A DNA stretch of 64,000 nt from Cyanoderma ruficeps (GCA_008694505.1 VZDJ01000056.1:3289205-3353204); one strand, 5' to 3'; shown: positions 1 to 12,200, counted from the first letter of the stretch. Notes: generated by a model from the letters alone, not told the origin. A program made the numbers and translations.

Positions 1-39
1 GGGATCGGGGTAAGGCGTGAGGCAGTCCTAATCATCTCA

Positions 40-420
40 GGGTAGCTAATTATAAAGGACGTAAATTGACAGAAATAAAGCCACATGGTCAATAACAGTA
101 TTTTTTTAAAGCTGGAAATTTTAGCCCATTATCTTTCCAGCTGAAAAGCTTTAATTGAAAATGGCTAATCTTCCAGTGGGTTCAGGAAGGGTTTACAAGC
201 TAATTGCTCTCTTTTCTTTAGGATTAACACTTTGTTCTGTGAATAGGGGTGGAGGGCAGCAGATGTGCAGCCTTTACTCTCTTTAATCCAAATACCCCAC
301 TGCCACAGATGCTCCCAATGCTGTGTGGTGGCATAATGGAATCTCTTTCTTGCACATAAAGTGCTTGTTCTGAAATGAAATTACGGCTATCTATTAGGAA
401 GCGAACAATAAATTTCCTCC
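40..420. promoter_or_regulatory. Candidate non-coding regulatory block
   Basis: The block is AT-rich but not simple repeat. It carries homeodomain-type cores: CTAATTAT at 46-53, TTTAATTG near 150, GGCTAATC at 163-170 and GCTAATTGC at 199-207. An imperfect inverted repeat pairs TTAGCCCATT (121-130) with AATGGCTAA (160-168). No frame is convincingly coding; the minus-strand frame over 224-427 (67 codons) has no recognisable motif. The composition resembles conserved vertebrate enhancers. That function is inference, because conservation cannot be judged from one sequence. Confidence 0.3.
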
Positions 421-3400
421 ACCACACATCCCATCACGAAAGACACACCATTGGGCTGTAAAAATCCCTGATGGAACTAAATCTTGCAGGAGAGAGAGCA
501 GCTAACAGATGACTTTTACCATTTTCCTTTTGTAACTGGTAGTCAGTGTCATTTGGATACAGGCAGAAAAGTCATTATCCCACAGAAGTCAGAACATGAT
601 CCCACAAACCTCAGGGTGGCTGGGACCTGGCTGCTAAGCTCTAGGCTGAGAGCAGATGTAAAGCAGCCAGTTGGGAGAACAACTGCCTTCCATTTAAACA
701 GAGAGAAATTAGTTCTGCTAACCACAGTGACAGCTACGACCTATCGCTCTCACAGACTGCCCACAAAGCTAGTTGGGAATCTTGACTACCTGGACTAGAT
801 GGGATTTGTATTACACAAGAAAAAGGGGTTGGCTTGATCCTGTGATCTCTCTGGGAGAGATGTACTTAAAGGAGAGGAGGATCTCTAATAGCAAAGGCAG
901 AGTGAAGTCTATTTCTCAGAAAGAGGGAAGGAGGAGAAAAAGTATATTCAAAGACATCTTAAATGAACAAAATGAGGTCATGGCCATTCGGCTCTTGCTG
1001 TTGCAGGGCAAGGAGGACCAAGTCCTACTTCACATGAAATCTGCACTCCTGCTGCTCAGAAAACCAAGCATCTGGCACCTCCTTACAAGATCCTGATTAC
1101 CAGTCCCAAAGGGGTGACACACCTGTTAGCAAAGCAACTTTTCCTATTCCCATGACGAGATCAAGGAAGGCCACACCATTAGGAGTAAGTGTGCCAGCCC
1201 ACCCTGCCCAGACTGGAGATGAGAAAAGCAACAGAGGATTTGGGCCCAAAAGGTATGAGGAGAAGGAAGAACCATTTAGTGTTTGAGGCAACAAGTCAAA
1301 CTAATGTTTGTGTCATAATGTCTCGGCAGTGCTGTTCAGGAAGGCACTAGGGAAGGGATCCAGCCCCACCTGTATGAACTGTCTAACAGCATCACCAGGG
1401 CCTCCCCTAGAACGGTCCAGGAGAACACATTTCCCTAGAGAACAGGTCATCTCAAGTCCCTTGAATTAAGTTCCTAACTCTAGCAATGTGTAAACTAGAG
1501 AGAAGATTTATCTCTTTTGACAGAACAGCAAATACAGCTCAGTAACTGCTTCCCCTATTCCTCCTCCCCCAAATGACGCCTTAAGTTTTCTCTAGCATCA
1601 CTAAAACCTAGAATTTTCTGCTGAATCACTATCAAAAAGAACACACTCGAACCCAGGAAGGAAGCAGTGCAAGCACTACCCATACAAGAGTGTCTCAGTC
1701 AAACCCATGGAAGCAGGAGACACAAGAGTGCAGGGAATGGGTACCAGACTCAGAAATTTCAAAAGCTCAGCTAGTTTTTAAAAGCCATATTTGTGTAAAG
1801 TACAGCTCAATATTGCCTTTTCAAACCCTTCCTGGAACAGTCACGAAGTTGCTATCCTAATTCAAGCCTTTCATTAGCTGGTGAATTGGAATATTTAGTG
1901 CTCAAATGAAGATGAATTGTTGCCAGTCACAGCATCATCCTGCATTCAGCAGTGATCTCGATCTTTCAAAGTATTTCCTCAACTAAGGGAGAAAATCCTC
2001 AGAGCAAGGAGATGACAGACACACAGATCATGAGCATATGACAGTATTAAAATCTAGATGGATGCTGAGATACTAAAGGCATGAGTTAAGAGGGCATATT
2101 TTCAAAACTCTATTAACCCAGTGACCCAGTTTATGGGAAAGATGCCTTATCATTTGTACCTTTTGATTACACATGAGAAGAGACAGCAAGTGCACACTCT
2201 CTGCTACCTCAGCAGCTGTTCACATGCTGAAATGCGGTAGTTACTTGAGCAGAAAGGCATTAAAAGTTAGAGATTTGTTCATTATTGCTTTCCTGGGTGT
2301 TGTTTCTGGTACTCAAAGGCACAAAAATTCTGCAGAAGCTGACTCTCTAGAGCTACACCTCCTACTCCAAGAGTGCATTTCTGTGCAAGAACCACTGGGA
2401 ACAATACTGAAAACCTTATTACTCCACAAAGATGAACACACAGAATCCAAGCCAGAATCAACACTGGATAAATTATGGCCAAGAAAACCAAGTTTTAAAG
2501 CTGTATATTTGGCAAAAAGATGCGTTGACTGTCTTCTTCTTTTCAAAGAAAAACAAAAAAAGCACAGAGAAAATTATTTTCTGAAAGCTGTAAGAAGCAC
2601 TGTGAAGACCTAGTTTTGTAGTTTTGTGATCACCCACCTTCACATTAGCTGACATCCCTGACATGCAGTTACAGACCTACTGCAAAACAGAACTAGCATT
2701 GCAGAAGAGCTTCCTAGAAAAAGCTTTTCGTAATAGAAATACTCTGTTCAATTACTTACAGAGTGATCACTTAAGAATATTTATTCTCCAAAATAAACTG
2801 TACTATAAACCCCTTTTACTCAACTATTAATTAATTTCTAAAAAGCAGCACAAGGCTTAGTAGAATGTGGAGATTTGAATGAAAATTATGGGATTGCTTT
2901 CTTTATAGCTGAGATGGATGCACATGTGCCAAGGAATAGACAACAGGGAAACAGGTCTTGATCAAAACAATCAGAGCAGTGAAGCCTACAGAGGCTCTGA
3001 ACCAACAAGCAACACCTGAGGGGCAGGTCACAATGGGGACATTAAAGCTTCCTTGCAAGATTTCAGGTGCACCCCTGCAGTAACCACACACTCCTGGAGA
3101 CCATTGCATGTAGATGGTTCCCAGGTGTGGCTGACTAACAATTACTTACATTTTATGTGGTGTTCCAAAGTAATTAAAAACTGGATTCCTTTAGAAATAG
3201 CATTACCTCAAGGATGTTTTTTAGGCAGTAGCTGCACCATTACAAAGGGTATTTGTGATCTGAATTATAGCTACATTAAATACATTATTAAATATACAAA
3301 GCATCATGCAGCTGTAGTTATCCCCAGAATGACTCACTCCTGGTGTACAGTGATTTAGCCAGAGGAGAAGAGGATTGGAGGAGGAAGGTACAAATGCTCT

Positions 3401-3469
3401 TCACAGGTCATTACTGTAGCTGCCACATCAGTCCTCTCTCCAAGCCACTCTCTCCTTTCCCTTCTTCAT
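421..3469. other. Unique sequence, no gene seen
   Basis: I see no gene, no structural RNA and no clear repeat here. The longest frame is 146 codons on the plus strand (2,173-2,613). It is Ser/Leu/Lys-rich with no domain and is shadowed by three open frames on the other strand, which is typical of chance. A smaller AT-rich patch at 2,750-2,860 has no distinctive motif arrangement. Confidence 0.5.
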
Positions 3470-3497
3470 GAAATCACTTGGGTTGGAAGGAACCTCA
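3470..3497 (-). repeat. CR1 LINE 3'-end fragment
   Basis: The plus strand reads 'aaatcacttg' followed by 'ggttggaaggaacctc', which matches the reverse complement of the avian CR1 3' end (consensus 'gggttggaagggacctc'). Only about 28 bp are recognisable and the flank 'actgggagcactgcc' already diverges. This is either a 5'-truncated and eroded copy or a short chance match; the first is more likely given the run of identity. Confidence 0.45.
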
Positions 3498-4415
3498 CTG
3501 GGAGCACTGCCGTGAAGGAACTCCATGGACAAATAAAAATACTCCCCTTACTTGGGATGCTTCCAACAACATAAATGTTTACACTGGGACCACATGGGTG
3601 GGGAAAGGTGGGTGCCTGTGTCTGTACCTGCTGTCCATGGTGGAAAGGGAAATGGGCAGAGCCACTCCAGCAGCATCCACATCTGCTCATCCTGCCCAGG
3701 GCTGGGAGCCTTGGCCTCGTGGCCGGGATTCTCCTCTCTGCAGAGGGCAACCCAAGTGCATCAGCCTCCCTCGCTCTAAGAAGGTATTTGGCAGGATTTG
3801 ATGGTCGAGCATAATTCCAGATGAAACACGCCAGATTGAAGGATTTCTGCATAATTAGGGATATAATACTGTATTTAAGAATCTCCTAAATACCCGCAGT
3901 TAACAGAGGGCAGCGTGCTCAGTGGAAACCCATCTCACATCACCAGGGACTAAAGCTGGCACTAAGTGGATGCAGATCTTCACTTTCTTTAATACTTCAG
4001 CAGCCCAAATGCAGCAGCCAAAAAAAAGTCCTTTCCAGAACGGGCCTAAATCCACAGCAGATCTCCTGATTGGATGTCCCAGCTTAGAGGCAGCCCGTGT
4101 TCCCAAAACAGCAAAGTGACTGTGCTGTACCCAGGCTTTGGGAAAGTTGCTATAGCAAGAGAACACAAAGAAAATTTAGGTGCTTACACAGTGCAGCTGA
4201 TTTATGCCGTCACAGCTGTGTTTAAGTCACTGGGGCCAAGGGAAAAGCCTAAAAAAGTAAGATGCAATTCCCCATCAGAGGAGTTTTTCCCTTTGTTTCA
4301 TCCCCCCAACAGTTTTTAAGTCTCAGATTTTGTGTCAATGGGTCACTTTTCTGTTACCTCTTCCAAGGCCCATTCCCTGGGTAGATGCTTTCTTTCTACT
4401 CCAGCTGTTGAAAGT
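3498..4415. other. Unique sequence, no gene seen
   Basis: GC rises around 3,600-3,780 and open frames overlap on both strands there, including 128 codons on minus (3,466-3,852) and 107 on plus (3,478-3,801). None shows a domain, and several frames being open together points to composition rather than selection. Nothing else is recognised. Confidence 0.45.
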
Positions 4416-4463
4416 TCATAGAATCCCAAATTTTCCAGCTTTCAGAAAGACCTAGTCCAGACA
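4416..4463 (-). repeat. Degenerate CR1-like fragment
   Basis: 'ttcatagaatcccaaa' followed about 25 bases later by 'gacctagtccag' fits the reverse-complement order of a CR1 tail (terminal CATAGAAT repeat, then 'gacctctagtccaacc'). The intervening bases are poorly matched. A second scrap at 4,727-4,756 ('tcacagatttaaggctgg', then 'aggaccttcc') may belong to another old copy. Both are weak matches by eye. Confidence 0.3.
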
Positions 4464-5599
4464 GTTCTGCAAGATACACTTTTCTCAAAGCAGCAGTTAC
4501 AAATATATTGGTTGGCTATTAGGCAGTGTCATTTCATTTGGAGAAGGACAGGCCAGCTATACATGCACATTTTCTAAGTATACATCCAGATTTTCTGCAA
4601 AGCTGCCAGGCAGCATTGGACAGCACCATCATCAGCTCTTCCTCCATGGGCCACCTGGTACATGAGGAGCTGCAGGGTGGGCACTGAGACCAGGAACACA
4701 CTCAACAGCAGCTCTATGCCATGAGGTCACAGATTTAAGGCTGGAGAGGACCTTCCCATGTGTTTTCTCGCCAGCCCACGGACACATCCCTGCAATTAGC
4801 TCATCCTCACACCACTGCAGAGGACACAGCTTCCCTGCCTAGCAGAAACCTCAGGACAGAAGTGTCACCTCAACAGGCCAATCTCATGCTCAGAATAAAT
4901 GCAAAGCCTTCCTGCCCCTCCAGTCCTGTGCTGCAGCAGCCACTCCTCAGCATCTTATTGCTCCCTCTGCCCCTGGACTGACAGCCTGTGTTTTTCCAGA
5001 GGGATGGAGTCCACAAGAGTGTGCTGCCCTCATACAACATACCACCACTATGGGAACACTCTCTGGGGTGAAATTTGAGGTTCTGCTGTTACTGATGTTT
5101 GCAGCCCTGCAGGCTCCTTCCCCAGCACATTCCCTGTCCCCTGTCCCCAAGCCCTGGGGTGACAGAGCAAATTTATGGGCTCAGAAATGTGCTGCTCGTC
5201 TGTGTCACAGGATGGAGAAAATGGCAGCTACAAAATTCAATGTGCCATTAGGACAGCTATGGCTTTTCCCAAGGCAATATTGCTGCCCAGTTGTTGTCAC
5301 AGGTTCTCTCCCTATGCTTTTGCCTTCCTTGGACTTCCACAAATTAGGAGTTTCACTTCAGTTTTGAAGTAACAAAAGTTTCAAAGAAAAAGAGAGGTGA
5401 TCATGCAGTGTTTTCTCTCACCTTTCTTACAGGTGAAGAGCTCCTAAAGGACAGTGCCACAAAACCTTCCTCCCACTGCTACTTCACATCCCTCCCTGAA
5501 AACACTTGCTGGAAGGCAGTTAAAACTAAAAAAAAAAAAAAAATTCCATGGTGAAAAGGACAGGCAAGGAAGGGGAAGCATGGGGATTGAGCAGACAGC
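4464..5599. other. Unique sequence with a poly-A tract
   Basis: No gene is supported. A run of 16 A lies at about 5,528-5,543; it could be the tail of an unrecognised retroposed copy on the plus strand, but no body is visible upstream. The frames of 67-105 codons at 4,947-5,367 overlap on both strands without domains. Confidence 0.45.
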
Positions 5600-5720
5600 A
5601 GATTAATAGCCTAGCATTTATGGCAGTTTAATAATAGAGCTGTCACAATAGGAGAGATTTACTAATTGCGGAGTCATTTGCCATGGATTCCCATCAAGCT
5701 GCCATTTAAATCGCTGTGCA
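5600..5720. promoter_or_regulatory. Candidate non-coding regulatory block
   Basis: This short AT-rich block has two TTAATA-type homeodomain cores (near 5,603 and 5,628), a GCTGTCAC containing the MEIS/TGIF core TGACAG on the minus strand (5,639-5,646), and an adjoining ACAAT SOX-like core. A CpG survives in 'attgcgg'. The packing of distinct factor-type motifs in about 120 bp suggests an enhancer core, which is inference. Confidence 0.3.
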
Positions 5721-7599
5721 GTTTTTAAGATGGCTTTTGAAACTGTGGAAGGGGGGAGAAGAGACAACACCCACAGTCTTTATGAAGCTAAATTTAGGAA
5801 AGCCTTGTGTTTTCATAGAGATGACCAAGTCAATAAGGAAGCAGCAAAGGAGCCAGCAGTGCTGGGAGCCCAAAGAAGCTGGGGAGGAAGTGGGCAGGTA
5901 TTTGTGTCTGAGCCTTGCCACACAATGAGCAGGTCTTACCATCCGGGGACAAGGCTCTGACCTCAAACTAAGCCCTGGAGAGTTTTACATAGGTTTAACC
6001 AGTGACCTACTAATACCTCCAGCATTTCCCCAGGCACTGAGCTATAGCTCCAACGTGTCTTTTTGCAGAATTAGTCAGCACTGGGTTTAGGGGCAAAACG
6101 TCATCTTGCACCACAGATAGAAGAGTTGTAATCTCTTTGGTCTGTCAGCAGGGAAGATCAAGCTGGTCCTTCTTACACTGACTTCAAAGCAAGCAGTAAC
6201 CTCCTGATTCATATGTTCTCATCACACAGAGCCTCAACCTGAGGCATGCACAGCTATTTTTGTCAGGGCAACCTGGTGACAGCATGCTGCAGTACTCTGC
6301 ATGCCATTTCCCCAGCTTGGCACTTCTCCACCAGCTCCCTGAGGCCACCAGTGCCAGGCCAGGGATCCACAGAGCTGTGAGTCCTACTAGACTCAGGACA
6401 CCAGGGCTACAGCAAAATTAAACAGACTGAGAATTTTTTCCAACTAAATCCTCAAGCAACAGTTGTTACCTGGTGAAAATACCTCATTCCAGTCTAACTT
6501 GATGTTCCTCACCCTTGACCAGGAAGTTTCCAGCACAGCCTGGTGAGATTTAAAACCAAACCAAGTGCAAGCAAGAGACCTGGTGAATAAGGGAACCACA
6601 GAACAGAGGATCATTCTCAATCAGGAAATAGAGTCTGGAGCTTTATATACTAGAAGGGCACCCTTACCTTTTGGGAAAGAAAAAGGGCTCTCAACACTAT
6701 CAGGAGCAGTTCTGCAGCTGGTGCCCACACTCCCACCCTCCCCAGCATCACTCTCTGGACTCATTTCCCCCAGAATGAAAGGGGGCAGCTGTCCTTTGCA
6801 CCTTAGTCCTTCCTTTCAGAGGCACAGTAAACCATTACCAGGATGCTGAGAGAACCTCAGGCCACTCAGGTGGGCTCCACTTGGTGCCACGGGAGAGGTG
6901 GGGGAGAAGCTTTTTGGGGCCCAGGGCAGTGATGCCATCCCATCTCAACCAGCAGTCCAAGGGAGGCCACACCTCTGTCATACATGTTCTCATAGCTCAG
7001 CTGAGAGACTGGAAAAAAGGCTGTTTTGTTTGTCTTTTCCTTTAGGGAAATAGAGCACTCTTAGGAGTTCAGCCAGGACTTTGCAGATCATCAACAATTA
7101 GCAGCCTACAAGGGTGCATGGTTGGGGCTTTTGTGGCATTTCAATTCTGCTGTCATTTAATAACCACCCATGACTCAGGCTTTCCTCCCACATGCTGTGG
7201 CCCAGCACTCCTGATCTTTTCCATCCATTTGGATCCACTGGTACAGAAGATAAAAATGTGTTAAACAAGACTGCTTTGCCATTGCACCTGCAACTAATCT
7301 GACACACCAAGAGCAAGATTTGATCAGGTATTACATTTTGTCCTGGTCCCCAGACTGTTGATCAAATACATTGCAAAAAGGATGCTGTATTAAGGCAACA
7401 CAGAGCTCTTCCTGTACTTTCTCTGAGGACAGGACAAGGCAGCACCAGCCCCCATCCAGCCCCATCATCCAACTCTTGCTGCAGCTGTTTCTACATGGTT
7501 TTGGCCTGGCAGGAACACATTTAGACACAGATGAGAAGTGTTACAAGGAATTCAGTTCTCAGAGGCACAATCAATCTCCATTTTACATTTAGCTGAGAT
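5721..7599. other. Unique sequence, no gene seen
   Basis: The stretch holds no recognisable gene or repeat. Open frames of 70-94 codons occur (for example 5,706-5,966 minus and 6,565-6,849 plus) but lack motifs and overlap frames on the other strand. Base composition is ordinary. Confidence 0.45.
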
Positions 7600-7930
7600 A
7601 AGATGGCTGAAGCATAATTGATTTTATTTTATGGGATGCTATACAATGAGCATTCTTAAATAGAATTCAGTTATAATGAACATACAGTACAAGATGAGTC
7701 TTCACTTAGGCAAATGTCATTGCCTAGGGACAAGTTCAGATCTAAGTAACATCAGATTCATTACTCTGCATCTTAGATGAGGCTCTTCAGTCATGTTAAG
7801 TCAAATGTACGAACATTTACGTTCCCCATGCGTTCCCATCAAGATGAGGGCAATGTTTACCACCAGCTCCCTTGCTAATTGAATGTCTCCCACTGTGCCT
7901 GTGCCTGTTTCACTTTGGAAAGTCCTTTTC
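7600..7930. promoter_or_regulatory. Candidate non-coding regulatory block
   Basis: The block is AT-rich, almost free of long frames, and dense in short factor-like motifs: CATAATTGATTTTATT near 7,613, TTAAATAGAATT near 7,656, TTATAATGAAC near 7,670 and GCTAATTGAATG near 7,873. Three CpGs survive close together around 7,809-7,832 ('tacgaac', 'tacgttcc', 'gcgttccc') in otherwise CpG-poor sequence. The pattern resembles a conserved non-coding element; the function is unproven. Confidence 0.33.
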
Positions 7931-8819
7931 CTTCTGTGTCTTTCTGTCAACTCATCTGTGGTACTTGGGAAATCTGTCCTCAGGCTTTGTTAGTAGTGGA
8001 ATTTGGATCAATGGGAGAAGTTAAGGCCACTTCTCTTTGCTTCTGCACAGCATCCTGAAGAGTCACTCCAGTGCCCAGGTTTCGGGATCCTTCTCACAGT
8101 GCTCCAGTTTGGAGGCCACGGCTGGCAGCCCCACCACCAGCTCCCCCTACACCACCACAGGCACCCACCTGCTCTGGAGGGGAGCGTTTGCTTGTTTAGA
8201 CAGACACCCCATCACCCTTGGCCCCAGGACTGGGCTGTGTTCCAGGAGCTACAGGGACACATCTTCCCACCTCCACTAGCACAGCCCACCCTAAGCACTG
8301 CTTTGTCTGCCACCAGACACCACCTCTCTATGGATTACATGCCCAAGGAATTGAGTCACCCAGCCAGCAAGCTGGAGAGCAAACACAATGAGCCAGTGAA
8401 AAAGCTTTCTTTTTTCCCCTGTGAAAATGCTGGGCTCAGGTAGGGACAAAAGAGGATTAAAGAACTGTTTGAACTAAATAAGTGGGCAGTGGGGATGTAA
8501 ATTTGGAAAGTCTCATTTAATGCAACTCCCAAGACTGATGAGGCAAAAATTAAAAGGAAAATATGAAGACTAAGAAAAAAATGTAGGAAATTACTAAGTG
8601 GAAACACACACAAAAAGTGAGAGTTTTTTGCAGTTTGTTTTTTCTTTAGTGTTAGTTTTTTTCCCCTATTCCCTCCCCAACCCATCTTCCAAGTCTGAGC
8701 TTCAGGGTTACTTTCCTTGTGCATGGAGCAGGGGAATGAGGGAGGCAAAAAGAAGAGGCTGCTCTGGAGTCTGCAGAGCCTAAGATGCTCCAGCAACACT
8801 CTACTGAGTTCAGCCATCA
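7931..8819. other. Unique sequence, no gene seen
   Basis: Two of the longer frames in the window lie here: 146 codons on plus (8,003-8,443, Pro/His/Gln-rich) and 154 codons on minus (8,356-8,820, Leu/Phe/Ser-rich with hydrophobic stretches). Neither resembles a known family. The second arises from pyrimidine-rich DNA read as Leu/Phe/Ser codons. No flanking splice or promoter pattern supports either. Confidence 0.45.
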
Positions 8820-9270
8820 CAGATTAATACAAGCTGTGTCTGATCAGAAATTGAGTAATTAGAACAGCCTGGAAGGTTAATGGCATGCACCACCTACCAT
8901 CACCTCATTAGAGGAGACTCCCTAATCCAGACACCAGTATTGCACCTGATTAGTGCAGACTCACAGACTGATAGATGGCACAGCTAACGCTGAACCCTAA
9001 CAAAGCTGCACACGGGAGCTGCTCCCCAGTCACAGAAGAGATTGCCAGCATGACTTGGATGATGGCATGGCTCTGCCTTCAGTTTTTCAACTCCATTTTT
9101 TCTTTCCAGGAAAGAATTGGAGGAGAGGGCAAAAAAAAGCCATGTTATTCCCATACCCCAGGAGAAATTCCATAGAATGTAGAGTTGTCCATTAATTATA
9201 ACTTTACTGCCGGACTTCCTTGCATCAATGAAACTGAGAAAACTCAAGTGAAGATTGTGTGGAGTCTTAC
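8820..9270. promoter_or_regulatory. Candidate non-coding regulatory sequence
   Basis: At 8,820-8,960 there are repeated TAAT-type cores (AGATTAATAC, GAGTAATTAG, GGTTAATGG, CCTAATCC, TGATTAGTG). A second AT-rich patch at 9,185-9,215 contains CATTAATTATAAC. The middle part is less distinctive. The sequence runs directly into the minus-strand candidate exon at 9,271. Confidence 0.25.
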
Positions 9271-9364
9271 CTAAAAATCACGCAGGTCGCACTTGTATTG
9301 ATTGCCATACTTCAAATTGTTCAGTAGAATTCTGCCACGGATTTCTATTTTGACACAAACGGGC
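9271..9364 (-). other. Candidate minus-strand exon (non-coding or poison type)
   Basis: Read on the minus strand, 94 nt are preceded by a T-rich run ending in ATTTAG and followed by a strong donor, TTTTAG|GTAAGAC. One frame is open for 30 codons, ends in KYGNQYKCDLRDF and meets TAG exactly at the donor. Another is open for 28 codons and then hits TGA. The third stops early. The length is not a multiple of three and every frame has a stop, so it cannot be a plain internal coding exon. It could be a poison exon, a non-coding RNA exon, or a chance pairing of splice-like sites in a conserved-looking block. I do not recognise the peptides. Confidence 0.22.
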
Positions 9365-11321
9365 CTAAATAACACACATTAAAGATTTCCTCCTGATAAC
9401 TCCTTATCCAGAACATCAAGCACAACACAAAGCAAAAACCCTCCCCAGTCCAGCGAGTACCTGAGCAGTAAGTACACTACAGTTCAGCTACATTTCAGAA
9501 GGATAACACTGCTTCCAGACAGTTCACCATGTTCAAATATTGTCCAGCTAGGAAGAATTAAAAAAAAAAAAAAAAATAAAAAGGTGAAAATGTGAAGGAA
9601 AATGTGCAACCCTACTAAGCCTCATAGGTTGGCACTGGTTGTTCCCCACTAAGTTACTCCACTGCTGAAATGAGAAACTGAGAGACCTGTGTTTCCTTGG
9701 CATGGACACTGAAACAGCCAAGAGGAAAAGCTGTTGACAAGGAAATGATTTTGGATTGTACCTTGCAACTGGGAGGAGAGCTGAAGGAAAGCAATCCAGT
9801 CCTGCCAGTTCTTTCTCTGCCATGCAGCTCCAAAAATCCTCCAAATTTAAAGAAAAAAAGAAAAATCTTTGAGGAAGAGAAACTCACAAGCTACAGAAGG
9901 GCAAAGGCAGCATGACTCAGTCACTAATCTCCCAAGGACAAAATGTTTCTGCTGTGCTTCAGCTGCCTTTTAGAACTTTGGTCTAATTGTACTCTCAGTG
10001 TGGGAAGCAGGGACTATTTTCCACCATGGTGCTGCATAGCCCTGGGACCTCTGGCAGACCACACCTTCCCCTCTCTCAGGGTGAAAACCAGTTGAAGTGA
10101 GCAGCACTCTTTCCTTTGTCCTGAGGATGGTCTACAAATCCCTCATCTTGAGGCGGGGGACAGCAGACGGCTTGTATGGCTTCTCTTACCTCCACCGACC
10201 CTCCTTAGGAAGCACTTGGGAGCCTGGATGCCAATCCATGTGACAGACATCTGTGGTTGTGGACTGAGAGTGATGGCAGTGCAGGTGGGAAAGGATGACC
10301 TGTGGGTTTTCTTCAGCCAGACAATATGTTCAGAGACGTGACACAGCCTTGGGCTATTTCGAATCTTCAGTTTCAAATTACTTCATGTCTCTGATGAACT
10401 TGCTTCAGCATCCAGGCTGTTTGCAGTCCAGATACTGAGCATGGGCTTTGTCTCCAGTCTAGGATCAGGGATCTCAGTGTCTTCTGTGTGGGCACTCATG
10501 TTTTAGGTATGCTCTTGATCAGATGAAGTTAGAACAAAAGTGTCTCCCATCCCAGGATACTCTACAGAGAGCCAGAGCGCCTCAGAGGGAGACAGGAGGC
10601 TCAGTGTCAGCAAGAAGGACTTCCAAAAAGTACCTGCACTGTGATACACTTCAGTCTCTAGGCAGGATCCCAGAGGCAGAGGCTGAACTTATTCAAGTCA
10701 CTGTTTTCCACTGGAACTGAAAGAGATGCTACAAGATTTTCTCCTCACATCACTCTCAATCTAGAATTTCTTTAAAAGCCCTAAATTCTGCATTTCTGCA
10801 TTACCTGAAAGTGCAAAGAGCAACCACCAACAGGTGACCAGGAGGTAGTCTCCCACCATGATGATCCCTGCTCCTTCCAGGCAATGTCACAAAAGTTAGG
10901 CTCAAAATGTGCCAGTATTACTAGCCTGCTAAGTATATGCTCAGAAAATGTGTTCATTAGCAATGGCACCTCTACAATTTCAACTGCAAACGGGACTTGT
11001 GATCTGCATTTATGCTATTTACAGAGTTCAGAGCAGGCAATGCTAGTGAAGCTGCCTCCATGCATTATTACCAGCACTGCTCAAGCCACAGTGCAGCTGC
11101 TAATTAGCAATCAATTTATGTTTTCAATTCTAACATCAATATTAATATGAAGCTTTTATTAATGCCATTGAGAGACCACCCACAAGTGGAGCAGGGGTAC
11201 TGCTGACCTTTCCAAGCAACTAGAGAAGGGTCACAAGAGATATTCCTGTCTCATTTATACATTCCCCCCCGGTAACACTGGTGCTGAAGGGCACAGTCAG
11301 AGGGATGGAGTCACATTTGTG
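9365..11321. other. Unique sequence with a poly-A tract
   Basis: No gene is supported. A run of 17 A at 9,560-9,576 followed by TAAAAA is a simple A-rich tract. Frames at 9,548-9,915 overlap on both strands. A GGAG|GTAAGA donor-like site on minus near 10,188 follows a 77-codon frame (10,143-10,376), but no acceptor or family match supports an exon. At 11,100-11,165 there is a short TAAT-rich patch with no further support. Confidence 0.4.
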
Positions 11322-12200
11322 CCGACAGCCCAGCAACTGCTGCTGCTCAGGCTGCCCCCGGTGCCGAGGGCAAGGCCAGTCCCGCGGTGCTGGGGACAGG
11401 AGCTGGAGGAGCTCTGGAGCCGTGAGCCAACTCTGCCCTCTTGCGATTACAGCCAGGCTTCCAACCTCTCCCCCCTCCCCGTAATCAGCGGGGAAGAGGG
11501 CACTTCTCCAGAAAATCACCTAATTTGGACACTCGTGTTAAATTGATCATTTATTTATTGAATTTTCCAAGAGACAGGAGCTGCTGGACGGCGGTAGGAT
11601 TTAGCAGATTCCTCAGCAGATCAGGAGGCACGCAGGGCAATTTCTCCTCCTCGGTGGGAACGGCCCAGAGCTCAGGTTCGCTCCACGCTTTGCCGGAGGG
11701 ATTTAGCCCCGTGTTTGGCCCAGGACTCTGCCTTTGCCTCAGGCTGCAGCACTGCAGACACAGACAAGGCTGCCTGTAGGAGCACGCTGGACATGCATGC
11801 AAGCCTCTAATATCCTGGGTATGTACACAGGCTCTTCAGCTCGACTAACCCCTAAGAAAGGCTGGAGAAACCTGTCCCTATTATCGTGTCCTCATCTTTC
11901 CTTACCGCGCAGCGAAGCCGAGCCAGCTCCACAGGGCATTCCTGCATGTTCCATCCCAAGGCATGGGCTGGCTGGAAAATAAAGACAGGAAAGCCATTCA
12001 TCTCATCACCTGTAAAACCTCATTTTCCCTTCCAAAAAGAAGCATCAGTCGTTTCAGAGGCTGCTACACCAGGGCTGAGCCTAAGGCTGCAAGGTAAAGC
12101 CGCGCTGCGCTCCAGCTTCGCCTGCAATGCGTGGAGCTCCACGAGGGAGCAGCATGTCCCTTCACTTGGACTCCACAACTCCCTTAAAATGGCTAACGGA
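11322..12200. promoter_or_regulatory. CpG-rich segment, orphan CpG-island-like
   Basis: By direct count there are about 34 CpG dinucleotides in roughly 880 bp, against very few in the kilobases on either side. Dense spots are 11,322-11,400, 11,530-11,715, 11,884-11,932 and 12,100-12,141. Inside is an AT-rich island at about 11,510-11,575 with CCTAATTTG and TTAAATTGATCATTTATT, so the segment mixes GC-rich and enhancer-like sequence. Open frames on both strands (to 146 codons, 11,886-12,326) have no domains. Unmethylated CpG-rich DNA commonly marks promoters or orphan islands in vertebrates. No TATA box or clear first exon was identified. Confidence 0.4.

Noticed and set aside
6293..6322. GCATGCTGCAGTACTCTGCATGC near-palindrome
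   Set aside because: It rests on common GCATGC/CTGCAG restriction-type words with no flanking motif density.
8003..8820. Two opposed frames of 146 and 154 codons
   Set aside because: They overlap on opposite strands, are Pro/His- and Leu/Phe/Ser-rich from skewed base composition, and match no domain.
10143..10376. 77-codon minus frame reaching a GGAG|GTAAGA donor
   Set aside because: The donor is good, but no acceptor, family resemblance or conserved-looking context supports a coding exon.
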